A DNA stretch of 64,000 bases from Roseobacter denitrificans OCh 114 (GCF_000014045.1 NC_008209.1:310001-374000); one strand, 5' to 3'. Positions 51,605-61,642 are shown, counted from the stretch's first letter. The notes: generated by a model not told the origin, from the sequence alone. Program-made: numbers and translations.

Positions 51605-52563
51605 GCGGGATATTTCAAGATACCGCGCGCCGTGTAATCCGGATCGAGATCGACGCCCTGCAACAGCTGGAGCAGAGCATCGACGACAGCTTTGCCAAGG
51701 CTGTTGAACTGATGATTGCCGCGACCGGGCGCATTATCGTCTGCGGCATGGGAAAATCGGGCCATATCGCGCGCAAGATCGCCGCGACCTTGGCCAGCAC
51801 CGGCACACCTGCGCATTTCGTACACCCGGCCGAAGCCAGCCATGGCGATCTTGGGATGATGGGGGCCGGCGATGTGGTGATCGTCCTGTCCAACTCCGGC
51901 GAAACCCCGGAACTGGCCGATGTCATTGCATATACGCGCCGCTTTTCCATTCCGATGATCGGGGTGGCAAGCCGCCCTGAGTCCACGCTGCTGCGGCAGT
52001 CTGATGTGGCCCTGGTTCTGCCGCGCGCGCAGGAGGCCTGTGGCACGGGCATCGTTCCGACCTCATCGACAACCATGACGCTGGCGCTCGGCGATGCGCT
52101 GGCCGTCGCCTTGATGGAACACCGTAAATTCACGCCAGAACACTTCCGCGCGTTTCATCCTGGCGGAAAACTTGGCGCCCAGTTGAGCAAGGTCTCGGAC
52201 CTCATGCACACGGGGCGCGCTGTCCCGGTCGTGCCGGGCGACGCCCCAATGTCCGAAGCACTGCGCGAAATCGGCCAGAAAGGATTTGGAGTCGTCGCGG
52301 TATCTGACCCGCAAGGGCTGTTGCAAGGGATCATCACAAACGGGGACATCAGCCGACATATGGACGGCTTGGCCTCCTTTGAGGCGCATAACGTCATGAC
52401 ACCATCACCCGTGACGATCCCGCCTGATGCCTTGGCCGAACAGGCAGTCGGCATCATGAATGACAAGAAGATCACCTGCCTGCTGGTCGTCGATCCGCAG
52501 GAACCCCGGAAACTGGTCGGGCTGATCCATATCCACGACTGCCTGCGTATTGGCCTGGGGTGA
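51601..52563 (+). CDS. kdsD: arabinose-5-phosphate isomerase (KpsF/KdsD)
   Basis: A 320-residue enzyme with an N-terminal SIS domain (IIVCGMGKSGHIARKIAATL, HPAEASHGDLGM, LSNSGETPELADVI) and two C-terminal CBS domains (from ~205). It isomerises ribulose-5-P to arabinose-5-P, the first step to Kdo. It heads the LPS-export cluster lptC-lptA-lptB with 4-base overlaps. Confidence 0.95.
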   Translation: MSGIFQDTARRVIRIEIDALQQLEQSIDDSFAKAVELMIAATGRIIVCGMGKSGHIARKIAATLASTGTPAHFVHPAEASHGDLGMMGAGDVVIVLSNSGETPELADVIAYTRRFSIPMIGVASRPESTLLRQSDVALVLPRAQEACGTGIVPTSSTTMTLALGDALAVALMEHRKFTPEHFRAFHPGGKLGAQLSKVSDLMHTGRAVPVVPGDAPMSEALREIGQKGFGVVAVSDPQGLLQGIITNGDISRHMDGLASFEAHNVMTPSPVTIPPDALAEQAVGIMNDKKITCLLVVDPQEPRKLVGLIHIHDCLRIGLG

Positions 52564-53177
52564 TCTTGATGCATGCTGATCGCTACTCTCGAATGGTGGC
52601 ATGGTTGAAGGTGACCCTGCCTCTCGTAGCGCTTGGTATGTTGTCGACGCTCTTTCTGATTTCGCGTGCGGTTGATCCGCCCAGCACGATTCCTTTTGCC
52701 GACAGCGAAGTGCAGGAACGCCTGACCAACCAGCAAGTCACAGGACCTTATTACACCAGCATGTCCGCGAATGGGGATCAGATCGCCGTGATTGCTGAAA
52801 CCATGACCGGGCCAACGGGTGTCGGCGGAACAAACAAAGGCAAGAACGTCGATATCGAGATGAAGATGGCCAGCGGTACAAACATTACCGCCTATGGAAA
52901 TGATGCCCTGCTTGACATTGCGAATGACCTGTCACGGCTGACCGGCGATGTCAGGATTACCACCTCCACCGGTTATGTACTGCTGTCCGATGAGTTGTTG
53001 ATGCGCATGTCTGCCATGGATGTGACCTCACCCGGTGCGGTGTCTGCCACCACGCCTTTGGGGGATCTGCAGGCCGGCGCGATGCGCTTCTTTGTCCCGG
53101 AGGGAAAAGAAGATGGCCAATGGGTTTTTACAAACGGCGTAAAACTGGTACACACGCCGGATAAAACGAAAGAATAA
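52560..53177 (+). CDS. lptC: LPS export ABC transporter periplasmic protein LptC
   Basis: A 205-residue bitopic protein: a single N-terminal membrane helix (WLKVTLPLVALGMLSTLFLI) followed by a beta-jellyroll OstA-like periplasmic domain. LptC links the LptBFG transporter to the LptA bridge. The GTG start at 52560 overlaps the kdsD stop; ATG at 52569 is an alternative. Identity rests on position between kdsD and lptA plus topology. Confidence 0.85.
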   Translation: MILMHADRYSRMVAWLKVTLPLVALGMLSTLFLISRAVDPPSTIPFADSEVQERLTNQQVTGPYYTSMSANGDQIAVIAETMTGPTGVGGTNKGKNVDIEMKMASGTNITAYGNDALLDIANDLSRLTGDVRITTSTGYVLLSDELLMRMSAMDVTSPGAVSATTPLGDLQAGAMRFFVPEGKEDGQWVFTNGVKLVHTPDKTKE

Positions 53178-53180
53178 GCT

Positions 53181-53672
53181 GTGACTGTTTTCAGAAATCT
53201 CATTTTATCCCTGCCGCTTGTTTTTGCGGCCACCGGTCTGTTGGCACAGGGCACGCAGGTGGCTTTTGGCACGATTCAGGACAACAGCGGACTGCCCGTT
53301 GAGGTCACCGCCGACAGTCTCGCTGTCGATCAGAACGCGGGAACGGCGCTGTTTACGGACAATGTGATCGTGATTCAGGGCGAAATGCGCTTGTCGGCCG
53401 ACAATGTGCTGGTGGTCTATGACACGACGGCACAGGCCATTGACCGCATTGAGGCCACGGGCAATGTCGTGCTGATTTCCGGACAGGATGCCGCCGAATC
53501 CGAGCGGGCAGACTATAATGTCGATGACGGGACAATCGTGATGAGCGGCAGTGTTCTTGTCGCGCAGGGCCCCTCGGCAATCAGTGCTGACACAATGACT
53601 GTTCAGATATCCGACGGCACCGCGCAAATGTCAGGCCGGGTCAAAACCGTGCTGCAAACCGGTGATCAGTAG
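53181..53672 (+). CDS. lptA: LPS transport periplasmic protein LptA
   Basis: A 163-residue OstA-domain protein with a signal peptide (LILSLPLVFAATGLLAQG) and the beta-strand pattern of LptA: VTADSLAVDQNAGTALFTDNV, MRLSADNVLVVYD, IEATGNVVLISG. It forms the periplasmic bridge carrying LPS to the outer membrane. GTG start 3 bases after lptC; the lptB ATG follows its stop directly. Confidence 0.92.
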   Translation: MTVFRNLILSLPLVFAATGLLAQGTQVAFGTIQDNSGLPVEVTADSLAVDQNAGTALFTDNVIVIQGEMRLSADNVLVVYDTTAQAIDRIEATGNVVLISGQDAAESERADYNVDDGTIVMSGSVLVAQGPSAISADTMTVQISDGTAQMSGRVKTVLQTGDQ

Positions 53673-54431
53673 ATGGCACGCCCCAGGCTGACAGTCGCAG
53701 AGGGCTCTGCCGGGTTACGGGTTGAGCATTTGCGCAAATCCTATCGCAAGAAAACTGTCATCCGCGATTTTTCGATGGAGTTAGACAGGGGCGAAGTCGT
53801 CGCTTTGCTGGGGCCGAACGGGTCGGGCAAGACAACGACCTTTTACGCCATTGCCGGGCTGGTGACGCCCGAGGGCGGCAGCGTGCAGATTGATGGGCAG
53901 GATGTGACGACCTTTCCCATGTATCGCCGTGCGCAACTGGGGATCGGATATCTGCCGCAGGAGATGAGCATCTTTCGCGGCCTTTCCGTACAGGATAACA
54001 TCGCCGCGATCCTCGATATTACCGAACCGGACCGCCACAAGCGGCGCGAGCGGCTCGAAGAGTTGCTATCAGAGTTTTCGATCGAGCACCTGCGCCGCGC
54101 TCCCGCGCTTGCCCTGTCCGGCGGTGAGCGACGGCGTGTGGAAATCGCCCGATGCCTCGCGGCAAACCCACGGTATCTGCTGCTGGACGAACCCTTTGCG
54201 GGTGTCGATCCGATTTCGGTCGATGATATCCGCACCCTTGTGGCCGACCTCAAGAAACGCAGCATCGGCGTGCTGATCACCGACCACAACGTGCGGGAAA
54301 CGCTGGAAATCGTGGATCGCGCCTATATTCTGCACGAAGGCAAGGTGCTGATGTCAGGCACGCCACAAGATGTCGTAGAGAACGAAAACGTGCGTCGGGT
54401 TTATCTGGGCGATAAATTCAGGATTTCCTGA
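53673..54431 (+). CDS. lptB: LPS export ABC transporter ATP-binding protein LptB
   Basis: A 252-residue ABC ATPase. Walker A is LLGPNGSGKTT, Q-loop in LGIGYLPQEMSIF, signature LSGGERRRVEIARCLA, Walker B YLLLDEPFAGVDP, and the H-loop in ITDHNVRETL. Powers LPS extraction with LptF/LptG, which are not in this window. Confidence 0.96.
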   Translation: MARPRLTVAEGSAGLRVEHLRKSYRKKTVIRDFSMELDRGEVVALLGPNGSGKTTTFYAIAGLVTPEGGSVQIDGQDVTTFPMYRRAQLGIGYLPQEMSIFRGLSVQDNIAAILDITEPDRHKRRERLEELLSEFSIEHLRRAPALALSGGERRRVEIARCLAANPRYLLLDEPFAGVDPISVDDIRTLVADLKKRSIGVLITDHNVRETLEIVDRAYILHEGKVLMSGTPQDVVENENVRRVYLGDKFRIS

Positions 54432-54677
54432 TATACCCTTTGTTAACCTTTACAATTTTTCCGCTTATGCGCGTTTCTTTTGTTTGACTCTTTCCCCAAT
54501 AGTCGGGCTCAATGGAACCATGGCGAAGATCAGTCCTTGTGTTTCACCGTGTGCGACAGCTCGTCAGAGCACAGAAAACATCAACCTGAACGGTAGCCAT
54601 TTTCCATAACCTGTCATCACTTAAGCACGTCGCGAAAGCGTGCGCTTTTGGCAGTGTCTGACTTAAAAGGAGAACCC
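54432..54677 (+). other. intergenic region before hpf
   Basis: 246 bases, AT-richer at the left (TTTGTTAACCTTTACAATTTTT). A weak hairpin, GCACG...CGTGC, followed by GCTTTT lies near 54627-54650. No gene. The hpf promoter probably lies here but I could not support a specific -35/-10 or -24/-12 pair. Confidence 0.4.
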
Positions 54678-55244
54678 ATGCGGTATCAAATCAGCGGCAA
54701 ACAGATCGATATTGGTGAAGCACTTCAGACCCACGTACGCGAGGAACTCAGCGAAGCGGTCAAGAAGTATGCCGAGCGCCCGACCGAGGCCGTTGTTGTT
54801 TTCTCCAAATCGGCCCATGAGTTTGTTTGCGAGGCAACGGTACATCTGTCGACCGGGCTGACGGCACAGGCCAAGGCGCATCAGACGGAGATATACGCAG
54901 CATTTGATGCCTGTCGCGAGAAAATGGAAAAGCAGCTGCGTCGCTACAAGCGTAGGTTGAAAGATCATCATAAAGATCGGGCCGAGCCTGTTGAAATCTA
55001 CGGCGCGTCCTCATATATCCTCGCATCAGAAGTTGAGTCGGAGGATCAGGAGCCCGAAACGCTGCAACCGATCATTGTGGCTGAAATGGAGACGAAGATC
55101 CCCTCTCTTTCCGTGGGCGAGGCCGTCATGCAAATGGAGCTTCAAGGTGCTCCTGTTCTGGTGTTTCGCAACGAAGGCAAGGAAGGCGTGAATGTTGTAT
55201 ACCGTCGGGATGATGGGAACATCGGCTGGATCGATCCTAAGTAG
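54678..55244 (+). CDS. hpf: ribosome hibernation promoting factor, long form
   Basis: A 188-residue long HPF. Residues 1-~100 are the S30AE/YfiA ribosome-binding domain (MRYQISGKQIDIGEALQTHV, AKAHQTEIYAAFDACREKMEKQLRRYKRRLKDH). After a linker the C-terminal ~55 residues form the dimerisation domain (SLSVGEAVMQMEL, APVLVFRNE, VVYRRDDGNIGWI) that joins 70S ribosomes into 100S dimers. ATG 54678 with AAAGGAGAA upstream. Confidence 0.95.
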   Translation: MRYQISGKQIDIGEALQTHVREELSEAVKKYAERPTEAVVVFSKSAHEFVCEATVHLSTGLTAQAKAHQTEIYAAFDACREKMEKQLRRYKRRLKDHHKDRAEPVEIYGASSYILASEVESEDQEPETLQPIIVAEMETKIPSLSVGEAVMQMELQGAPVLVFRNEGKEGVNVVYRRDDGNIGWIDPK

Positions 55245-55284
55245 AGTATAACGGCGCAGGCTGCGTCAAAAAAGTGCGAGCGAT

Positions 55285-55749
55285 ATGGAATTTTCTGAAC
55301 TCCTGAAGCCGGAGGCCGTAAAGGTGCTGAACTCGGCCTCCAGCAAGAAACGCTTGATGCAAGACATCAGCGATCTTTCTGCACAAGTCTATGATTTGAA
55401 CGCAGATGTGGTCCTTGATGCGATGCTGGCGCGCGAAGCGCTTGGGCCGACGGGTGTGGGGCATGGCATCGCCTTGCCGCATGCCCGGTTGAGCGATCTT
55501 GACTCCGTTCTGGGTGTTTTTGTTCTTCTCGACAAACCGATTGATTTCGGCTCCGTTGACCGCCAACCGGTTGATATCGCCTTTGCCCTTTTCGCGCCCG
55601 AGGATGCAGGTGTCGATCACCTCAAGGCGCTGGCGCTGGTCTCGCGCACCCTGCGTGATGCGTCCGTGTGTGCGAAACTGCGGGCCAACCGCAACCCGGC
55701 CACACTCTATACAATTCTGACATCGGCAGAAGCAGAACAAGCCGCCTGA
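55285..55749 (+). CDS. ptsN: PTS IIA-like nitrogen regulatory protein PtsN
   Basis: A 154-residue EIIA-Ntr protein. The phosphorylatable His is in GIALPHARL, with the typical MLAREALGPTGVGHG segment before it. Part of the regulatory nitrogen PTS, linked to K+ transport and stress responses. It follows hpf by 40 bases, the common lptB-(rpoN)-hpf-ptsN order but without rpoN. Confidence 0.94.
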   Translation: MEFSELLKPEAVKVLNSASSKKRLMQDISDLSAQVYDLNADVVLDAMLAREALGPTGVGHGIALPHARLSDLDSVLGVFVLLDKPIDFGSVDRQPVDIAFALFAPEDAGVDHLKALALVSRTLRDASVCAKLRANRNPATLYTILTSAEAEQAA

Positions 55750-55800
55750 CCGGTGAAAACTGGTCAGGCGGCTGCAACGTCTGGTGATGTTTCGGTCGCT

Positions 55801-56694
55801 TTACTGTGCGGCTTTGCTCATGCTGACGATTTCGTGGATATATCTCGAAAGATCATCCCGCAGGTCATCTCGCGCCAGCCCGAATGAAACCGTCGCCTGC
55901 AGGAAGCCCGACTTTGAGCCGCAATCAAACCTCTGGCCCTGAAAGCGATACCCATAGACCCCATGGTCTTTTTCGATCTCGGTTGCGATGGCATCTGTCA
56001 GTTGCACCTCGCCTCCGGCACCTTTTTTCATGTCGTTGAGGTTCGACAAGACGGACGGGGCAAGAATGTAACGGCCAATGACCGCAAGGTTTGACGGTGC
56101 TTTACCCTCTGGTGGTTTTTCAACCATCCCTTTGACGCGCACCATCGACCCCATATCCGTTTCGATGTCCAACATGCCGTAAGAAGACGCCTTTTCCGGT
56201 GGCACTTCCATCGCGGCCACCATATTGCCGCCCGTTTCCTCGTATGCCTCAACCATTTGCTGCAGACACGGTTTGTCCCCTGCAATGACATCATCCGGCA
56301 GGATCACCGCAAAAGGTTCGTCCGCGATCAGACGGCGCGCGCACCAAACGGCGTGACCCAGCCCCAGCGCTTTGTGTTGGCGGATATAGGCGATTGCGCC
56401 GCTTTCCATATTGGTGTTTTCGAGCATTTCCAGCAGCTTTGTCTTGCCCTTGTCACGCAAGGATTGCTCAAGCTGCGGGGCATGATCGAAGTAGTCTTCG
56501 AGCGCACCTTTGCCGCGCGAGGTTACAAAGATGAACTCCTTGATCCCGGCGGCGCGCGCTTCATCAATGGCGTATTGAATGAGCGGTCGGTCCACCAGCG
56601 TCATGATTTCCTTCGGGACGGATTTTGTTGCTGGTAAAAACCGCGTCCCCATACCTGCGACAGGAAAAATAGCCTTCGTTACTTTGCGCGTCAT
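55801..56694 (-). CDS. galU: UTP-glucose-1-phosphate uridylyltransferase
   Basis: A 297-residue nucleotidyltransferase: N-terminal KAIFPVAGMGTRFLPATKS with the activating Lys in VPKEIMTLVDRP, and later VILPDDVI and VEKPPEGKAPSNLAVIGRYI. It makes UDP-glucose for LPS and exopolysaccharide. ATG 56694 (MTRKVTKA) with GAGGGTGG upstream is preferred to the ATG at 56715. Confidence 0.95.
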   Translation of the reverse strand: MTRKVTKAIFPVAGMGTRFLPATKSVPKEIMTLVDRPLIQYAIDEARAAGIKEFIFVTSRGKGALEDYFDHAPQLEQSLRDKGKTKLLEMLENTNMESGAIAYIRQHKALGLGHAVWCARRLIADEPFAVILPDDVIAGDKPCLQQMVEAYEETGGNMVAAMEVPPEKASSYGMLDIETDMGSMVRVKGMVEKPPEGKAPSNLAVIGRYILAPSVLSNLNDMKKGAGGEVQLTDAIATEIEKDHGVYGYRFQGQRFDCGSKSGFLQATVSFGLARDDLRDDLSRYIHEIVSMSKAAQ

Positions 56695-56907
56695 CTCGCC
56701 ACCCTCGTTTGCCATATTCGTTCTTTCTTACCAGTTTTCATCCTAGCCGAAGGGCCGTGCAGGATGTCTGTTTACCGTTCCGCTGATCCACTCTTACAGT
56801 ACCTTTTAGGTTGAAACACGCAGATTACAGGCATCGCGTGGGCTTTACCCTAGGTTATCCGCTTCCAAATGACCACCGCTCAGAGACAAGAGGGTAAACA
56901 CTCCGAA

Positions 56908-57708
56908 TCATTCCAACCCCATCGCTGCCATCATTGCCTCAAGGCGCGGCACGTCCTCAGGGTTGTTGAGTTCCCAGAATTGCCGGCCCTTTGCCTCAAC
57001 CTCGACGCATAAAACCGACCTGCCGTTTTCCATGAACCGAAGCTGCTCAAGCCCTTCCAGCTGTTCCAGCGGGCCGACCTGCCAGCCCGGATAGGCCGCA
57101 AGGGCCGCAGGGCGGTACGCATAGACGCCCACATGATGGAAAACCGGCGTTTGCGCATCTTCGGAATAGTCTCGGGACGTGAAGGGGATAACCTCCTTGG
57201 AAAAGTAGAGCGCATGGTTGTCTTGCGCAAAAACCGCCGTGGTGCCACCGACCCGGCCTGCCTTGCGGTCGTTCAAAAGTCCCTGCAGCGTTTCACCATC
57301 ACATCGCAACACGGGCGTCGCGATTTCGGCCGTGGGCGCGTTCAAAAGACCTGCGACCAGATCCTCGATAAACCACGCGGGGGTAAGCGGCGCATCCCCT
57401 TGCAGATTGACGACGATGTCATATCCCCCGCCCAGCGCTGCGTGCACTTCGGCACATCTTTCGGTGCCATTGGCGCAGTAAGGCGACGTCATCACGACCT
57501 CTGCCCCGAAAGCCTGCGCCGCGTCCTGAATACGGGTATCATCCGTGGCCACCACAACGCGGTCGATGCCCGACACCTCCATGGCTGCGCGCCAGCTGCG
57601 TTCAATCAGACTGAGCGTTTGACCGGAAGCGCCACGCAAACCGACCAGCGGCTTGCCGGGATACCGCGACGAGGCATAGCGCGCTGGGATTGCGATCAGG
57701 ACAGACAT
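56908..57708 (-). CDS. kdsB: 3-deoxy-manno-octulosonate cytidylyltransferase (CMP-Kdo synthetase)
   Basis: A 266-residue sugar cytidylyltransferase with the N-terminal IAIPARYASSRYPGKPL motif, VVATDDTRI, NGTERCAEV and VNLQGDAPL. It activates Kdo for lipid A inner core, complementing kdsD elsewhere in the window. The ATG at 57708 shares one base with the cysQ stop (TGATG); the longer open frame overlaps cysQ. Confidence 0.94.
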   Translation of the reverse strand: MSVLIAIPARYASSRYPGKPLVGLRGASGQTLSLIERSWRAAMEVSGIDRVVVATDDTRIQDAAQAFGAEVVMTSPYCANGTERCAEVHAALGGGYDIVVNLQGDAPLTPAWFIEDLVAGLLNAPTAEIATPVLRCDGETLQGLLNDRKAGRVGGTTAVFAQDNHALYFSKEVIPFTSRDYSEDAQTPVFHHVGVYAYRPAALAAYPGWQVGPLEQLEGLEQLRFMENGRSVLCVEVEAKGRQFWELNNPEDVPRLEAMMAAMGLE

Positions 57709-58508
57709 CAGGCTTTGGTCAACTCGACACCGGGCGCATAGGCAATGAAGAACGGGTTCGCATACCCGGATTTGCCATAGCGCAGCGGTGACAGATCGTC
57801 GAACCGCACAACATGCCCACCTGCACCTGCAAGCACCGCATGACCCGCAGCGGTATCCCATTCCATCGTGCGACCCAGACGGGGATACAAATCTGCCTCG
57901 CCCGTCGCAACGAGACAGAACTTCAGTGAACTCCCCGCACTTTTCATATCACGCACGGCGTATTTGTTGATGTAGTCATCCGTCGCCTGATCCCGATGGG
58001 ATTTTGATGCAACGACCATCAAGGCGGCATTGTCCGGGGCCGAAACGGACATCGCCTTGGTCTCGCCAACGGTTTCAGGCGCAAAACTTCCCGTTTCCTC
58101 GACAGACTGGCCACTTGCATCCGTAAAGAACATCCGTTGACGGGCGGGGGCGTAGACCACGCCGCGTGTCGGCACGCCATCCTCGACCAGCGCGATGTTG
58201 ACGGTGAAATCGCCGCGGCGCTGGATGAATTCCTTGGTGCCATCCAGCGGGTCCACGATCAGGAATGTATCACCCGTCTGACTGTGGGATGCCGCCTGTT
58301 CCTCGGTGATCAGCAAAACGTCCGGGAAGGCTGCGCGGAGTCCCGCCGATATGATGGCATCGGCGGCCTCATCGGCGGCTGTAACGGGGCTTTGGTCTGA
58401 TTTGGTCTGCACATCAAAGTCATCTGACTCGTAAATTTCCATGATCTTTGCGCCCGCCTCAATGGAAAGACGTCGCATAACCTGTGTCAGCTTATTGTAA
58501 TCAAACAT
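57708..58508 (-). CDS. cysQ: 3'(2'),5'-bisphosphate nucleotidase
   Basis: A 266-residue Li+-sensitive phosphatase of the inositol-monophosphatase fold. Metal-binding motifs: LITEEQA, the D-P-L-D-G-T motif (IVDPLDGTKEF) and the late W-D motif (MEWDTAAGHAVL). It removes 3'-phosphoadenosine 5'-phosphate in sulfur assimilation and RNA degradation. Translationally coupled to kdsB downstream. Confidence 0.93.
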   Translation of the reverse strand: MFDYNKLTQVMRRLSIEAGAKIMEIYESDDFDVQTKSDQSPVTAADEAADAIISAGLRAAFPDVLLITEEQAASHSQTGDTFLIVDPLDGTKEFIQRRGDFTVNIALVEDGVPTRGVVYAPARQRMFFTDASGQSVEETGSFAPETVGETKAMSVSAPDNAALMVVASKSHRDQATDDYINKYAVRDMKSAGSSLKFCLVATGEADLYPRLGRTMEWDTAAGHAVLAGAGGHVVRFDDLSPLRYGKSGYANPFFIAYAPGVELTKA

Positions 58509-58843
58509 GAATTTACCTTTTCGCGGCCCTGGCGTGTAACTTTATGCCGCCCCTTATGCGGCGAGTGTTGCGGAACAGCAAGAATTCCATGACACGGCGG
58601 CGCGATTGTAAGGGTCAACCGCTCATGTTGCACAGTTTGCACTCACGAAAAGGCGGTTGGAGCTCGGCACCGACGATGGCCGATCTGATCTGCCGTGCGG
58701 TCAGTGCGCAAGAGCCACAGCAGCGCAACCGCTGCGCTTGCGATGGACATTCTGAAAACTCTTCTGCCTGTTCTGATGTTTTCGGTGGTTGGCCCAAACG
58801 GTCCGATGATCTGTGGTAATCGTGCTGCACCGCCACAAAGGGG
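58509..58843. other. 335-base intergenic region, no gene recognised
   Basis: Several short open frames exist on both strands (up to 91 codons) but none has a convincing ribosome site, recognisable sequence, or conserved context. A small imperfect hairpin around GCGCAACCGCTGCGC (near 58723) is the only structure noted. Confidence 0.5.
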
Positions 58844-59443
58844 TCACGTCACAACGCGCAGCGTCAAATTCAACCGCCCGCCGTTTTCAAGAAGCGTGGA
58901 GGAGCCAAAGCGAATCCGGTCAACCCCGTGATAGGCCAGCCGCGCCGCACCGCCCATAACAACGACATCGCCCGATTGCAGCCAGACAGATTGCGTTTTG
59001 CTGCCCCGTTCGCTGTGGCCCATTCGAAACAGCCCATCGTCCCCCAGTGAAATCGACAGCACCGGCCATTCAAGGCTGCCTTCGTCCTTGTCTTGATGCA
59101 GCCCCATGCGCGCGCCTTCACCATAGAAGTTCACAAGGCAGCATTCCGGATCACGCGCGGATCCGCTCAGGTCTTTCCACACCCGCAACACCGATTCCGG
59201 GATCGCGGGCCAGTCCTGCCCGCCCGGATGCGTCCTTGCATGGCGATAGCCCTGCCGATCCGTGACCCACCCATAGGCCCCCGCCGCTGTCATGCGCACT
59301 GACATTTTGTTTCCACGGGGGGTTATCGGCTGCACCAGCGGCGCGGATCGGACGATGTCGCGCACATCATCCAGAACACGCTGTTGCGCGGCCAGATCAA
59401 GGTAACCTTTGTAAATATCAAAGCCCAAAACACTCAAATGCAT
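58844..59443 (-). CDS. alkB: alpha-ketoglutarate-dependent dioxygenase AlkB
   Basis: A 199-residue AlkB that oxidatively removes methyl groups from 1-methyladenine and 3-methylcytosine. The Fe(II) ligands are in MGLHQDKDE (H-x-D) and AYHGVDRI (distal His); the 2-oxoglutarate-binding Arg is in LNLTLRVV at the C-terminus. ATG 59443 (MHLSVLGFDIYKG) with AGGTG ahead; a GTG 12 bases upstream is an alternative. Confidence 0.93.
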   Translation of the reverse strand: MHLSVLGFDIYKGYLDLAAQQRVLDDVRDIVRSAPLVQPITPRGNKMSVRMTAAGAYGWVTDRQGYRHARTHPGGQDWPAIPESVLRVWKDLSGSARDPECCLVNFYGEGARMGLHQDKDEGSLEWPVLSISLGDDGLFRMGHSERGSKTQSVWLQSGDVVVMGGAARLAYHGVDRIRFGSSTLLENGGRLNLTLRVVT

Positions 59444-59515
59444 GGCGCAATTCACCTAAGTTGCCGCAATCGGAAAAATTACACGTAGAATCCGCCTGCA
59501 TAAAGAAGTGAAAGG

Positions 59516-59544
59516 TTGCAGCATAGGAACCCCCTCCTTATATA
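59516..59544 (+). promoter_or_regulatory. sigma70-type promoter of dnaK
   Basis: TTGCAG, 17-base spacer, TATATA, 110 bases upstream of the dnaK ATG. The C-rich segment before the -10 (CCCCCTCC) might also serve a heat-shock sigma factor, but a full RpoH -35 was not seen. Confidence 0.6.
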
Positions 59545-59653
59545 CGCTGCGAACCACATGAAGCGTAGCGCTTTGATGTGATCAAATATGGGGCAGCGGC
59601 GCCATAACGGGCCAACGCTCCGTGTCTTCGCCTTAAGAAAAAGGGATCAAAAA

Positions 59654-61564
59654 ATGTCAAAAGTTATCGGTATCGACCTCGGAACCACAAACAGTTGCAT
59701 CGCCATCATGGATGGATCGCAGCCCCGTGTCGTCGAAAACGCGGAAGGGGCGCGCACTACGCCCTCCATCGTTGCCTTCACGGATGATGAGCGTCTGGTG
59801 GGACAGCCTGCGAAACGGCAGGCCGTGACCAACCCGGACAACACAATTTTCGGTGTCAAGCGCCTGATCGGTCGTCGCAATGACGACGCGGCCCTCGCCA
59901 AGGATAAGAAGAACCTGCCCTTTGCCGTGATTGACGGTGGCAATGGTGATGCATGGGTCGAAGCCAAGGGCGAGAAATATTCACCCAGCCAGATTTCAGC
60001 CTTTATCCTCGGCAAGATGAAAGAAACCGCCGAGAGCTATCTTGGCGAAGACGTCACGCAAGCGGTCATCACGGTGCCTGCCTATTTCAATGACGCACAA
60101 CGTCAGGCCACCAAGGACGCCGGCAAAATCGCCGGTCTCGAAGTGTTGCGGATCATCAACGAGCCGACGGCGGCTGCGCTGGCCTACGGTCTGGACAAAG
60201 AGCAGACACAAACCATCGCGGTTTATGACCTTGGCGGCGGTACATTCGACGTCACCATTCTGGAAATCGACGACGGTCTGTTCGAGGTGAAGTCAACCAA
60301 CGGCGACACGTTCCTTGGCGGTGAAGACTTTGACATGCGGATCGTGAATTACCTCGCGGATACGTTCAAGAAAGAGCATTCGGTCGACCTGACGCAGGAC
60401 AAAATGGCGTTGCAGCGCCTGAAAGAGGCGGCAGAGAAGGCCAAGATCGAACTGTCTTCTTCCAGCCAGACAGAAATCAACCAGCCGTTCATCTCGATGG
60501 GTTCAAACGGGCAGCCGCTGCACATGGTGATGAAGCTGACCCGCTCCAAGCTGGAAAGCCTGGTCGGTGATCTGATCAAAGCGTCGCTCAAGCCGTGCAA
60601 AGACGCGCTGAAGGATGCGGGCCTGTCCGCCTCCGACATCGACGAGATTGTTCTGGTCGGTGGTATGACTCGGATGCCAAAAGTGGTCGAGGAAGTCACA
60701 AAGTTCTTCGGCAAGGAGCCGCATAAAGGCGTGAACCCGGATGAAGTCGTGGCCATGGGTGCCGCGATCCAGGCGGGTGTTCTGCAGGGCGACGTCAAGG
60801 ATGTTGTGTTGCTTGATGTGACGCCACTGTCGCTTGGGATCGAAACGCTGGGCGGTGTTTTCACCCGCCTGATTGATCGCAACACGACCATCCCGACGAA
60901 GAAATCGCAGATCTTTTCCACAGCCGAGGACAATCAGAACGCGGTGACGATCCGCGTCTTCCAGGGTGAGCGTGAAATGGCTGCGGACAATAAAATCCTC
61001 GGCGCGTTCAATCTGGAAAACATCCCTCCGGCCCCACGCGGCATGCCGCAGATCGAAGTAACCTTCGACATTGACGCCAACGGCATCGTTTCGGTTGGCG
61101 CGATGGACAAGGGCACCGGTAAGGAACAGAAGATCACGATCCAGGCGTCTGGCGGTCTGTCCGATGAGGACATCGAAAAGATGGTCAAGGATGCCGAGGA
61201 AAACGCCGATGCGGACAAGGCGCGTCGCGAGTTGATCGAGGCGAAAAACCAGGCGGAAAGCCTCATCCACTCGACTGAGAAGTCCTTGGAAGAGCATTCC
61301 GACAAGGTTGATCCAACCACGGTTGAAGCGATCGAATTGGCAATTGCCGCGCTGAAGGACGAGATGGAAAGCGAAAATGCCGACAAGATCAAGTCCGGCA
61401 TCCAGAACGTCACCGAAGCGGCCATGAAACTGGGCGAGGCGATCTACAATGCCTCTCAGGAAGAAAACGACGACGTCGCCGAACCTGCCGACGGGCCACA
61501 TGATGATCAGGATGACATCGTGGACGCCGAGTTCGAGGATCTCGACAACGACAAACGGGCCTAA
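59654..61564 (+). CDS. dnaK: molecular chaperone DnaK
   Basis: A 636-residue Hsp70. N-terminal ATPase ([53 protein letters not shown]), the linker [19 protein letters not shown], the beta substrate domain, helical lid and an acidic C-terminal tail ending in [18 protein letters not shown] DAEFEDL. Works with DnaJ downstream. ATG 59654 (MSKVIGID); the frame upstream to 59588 is leader. Confidence 0.98.
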   Translation: MSKVIGIDLGTTNSCIAIMDGSQPRVVENAEGARTTPSIVAFTDDERLVGQPAKRQAVTNPDNTIFGVKRLIGRRNDDAALAKDKKNLPFAVIDGGNGDAWVEAKGEKYSPSQISAFILGKMKETAESYLGEDVTQAVITVPAYFNDAQRQATKDAGKIAGLEVLRIINEPTAAALAYGLDKEQTQTIAVYDLGGGTFDVTILEIDDGLFEVKSTNGDTFLGGEDFDMRIVNYLADTFKKEHSVDLTQDKMALQRLKEAAEKAKIELSSSSQTEINQPFISMGSNGQPLHMVMKLTRSKLESLVGDLIKASLKPCKDALKDAGLSASDIDEIVLVGGMTRMPKVVEEVTKFFGKEPHKGVNPDEVVAMGAAIQAGVLQGDVKDVVLLDVTPLSLGIETLGGVFTRLIDRNTTIPTKKSQIFSTAEDNQNAVTIRVFQGEREMAADNKILGAFNLENIPPAPRGMPQIEVTFDIDANGIVSVGAMDKGTGKEQKITIQASGGLSDEDIEKMVKDAEENADADKARRELIEAKNQAESLIHSTEKSLEEHSDKVDPTTVEAIELAIAALKDEMESENADKIKSGIQNVTEAAMKLGEAIYNASQEENDDVAEPADGPHDDQDDIVDAEFEDLDNDKRA

Positions 61565-61590
61565 GGCTCTGCGAAACCCGGAACCACTGA

Positions 61591-61617
61591 ACGGGCCGGC
61601 CTTACGGGCCGGCCCGT
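61591..61617 (+). other. dnaK-dnaJ intercistronic hairpin
   Basis: ACGGGCCGGCC-TTACG-GGCCGGCCCGT: a perfect 11-bp stem with a 5-base loop and no T-tract. Too strong to be accidental; likely a partial terminator or mRNA 3'-end stabiliser that keeps DnaK above DnaJ. Confidence 0.8.
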
Positions 61618-61642
61618 CACGTTCCATCTAGGGGATATTTTC

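Noticed and set aside
58695..58931. Short ORFs in the cysQ-alkB gap
   Set aside because: No Shine-Dalgarno, partly antisense to alkB, and no recognisable sequence.
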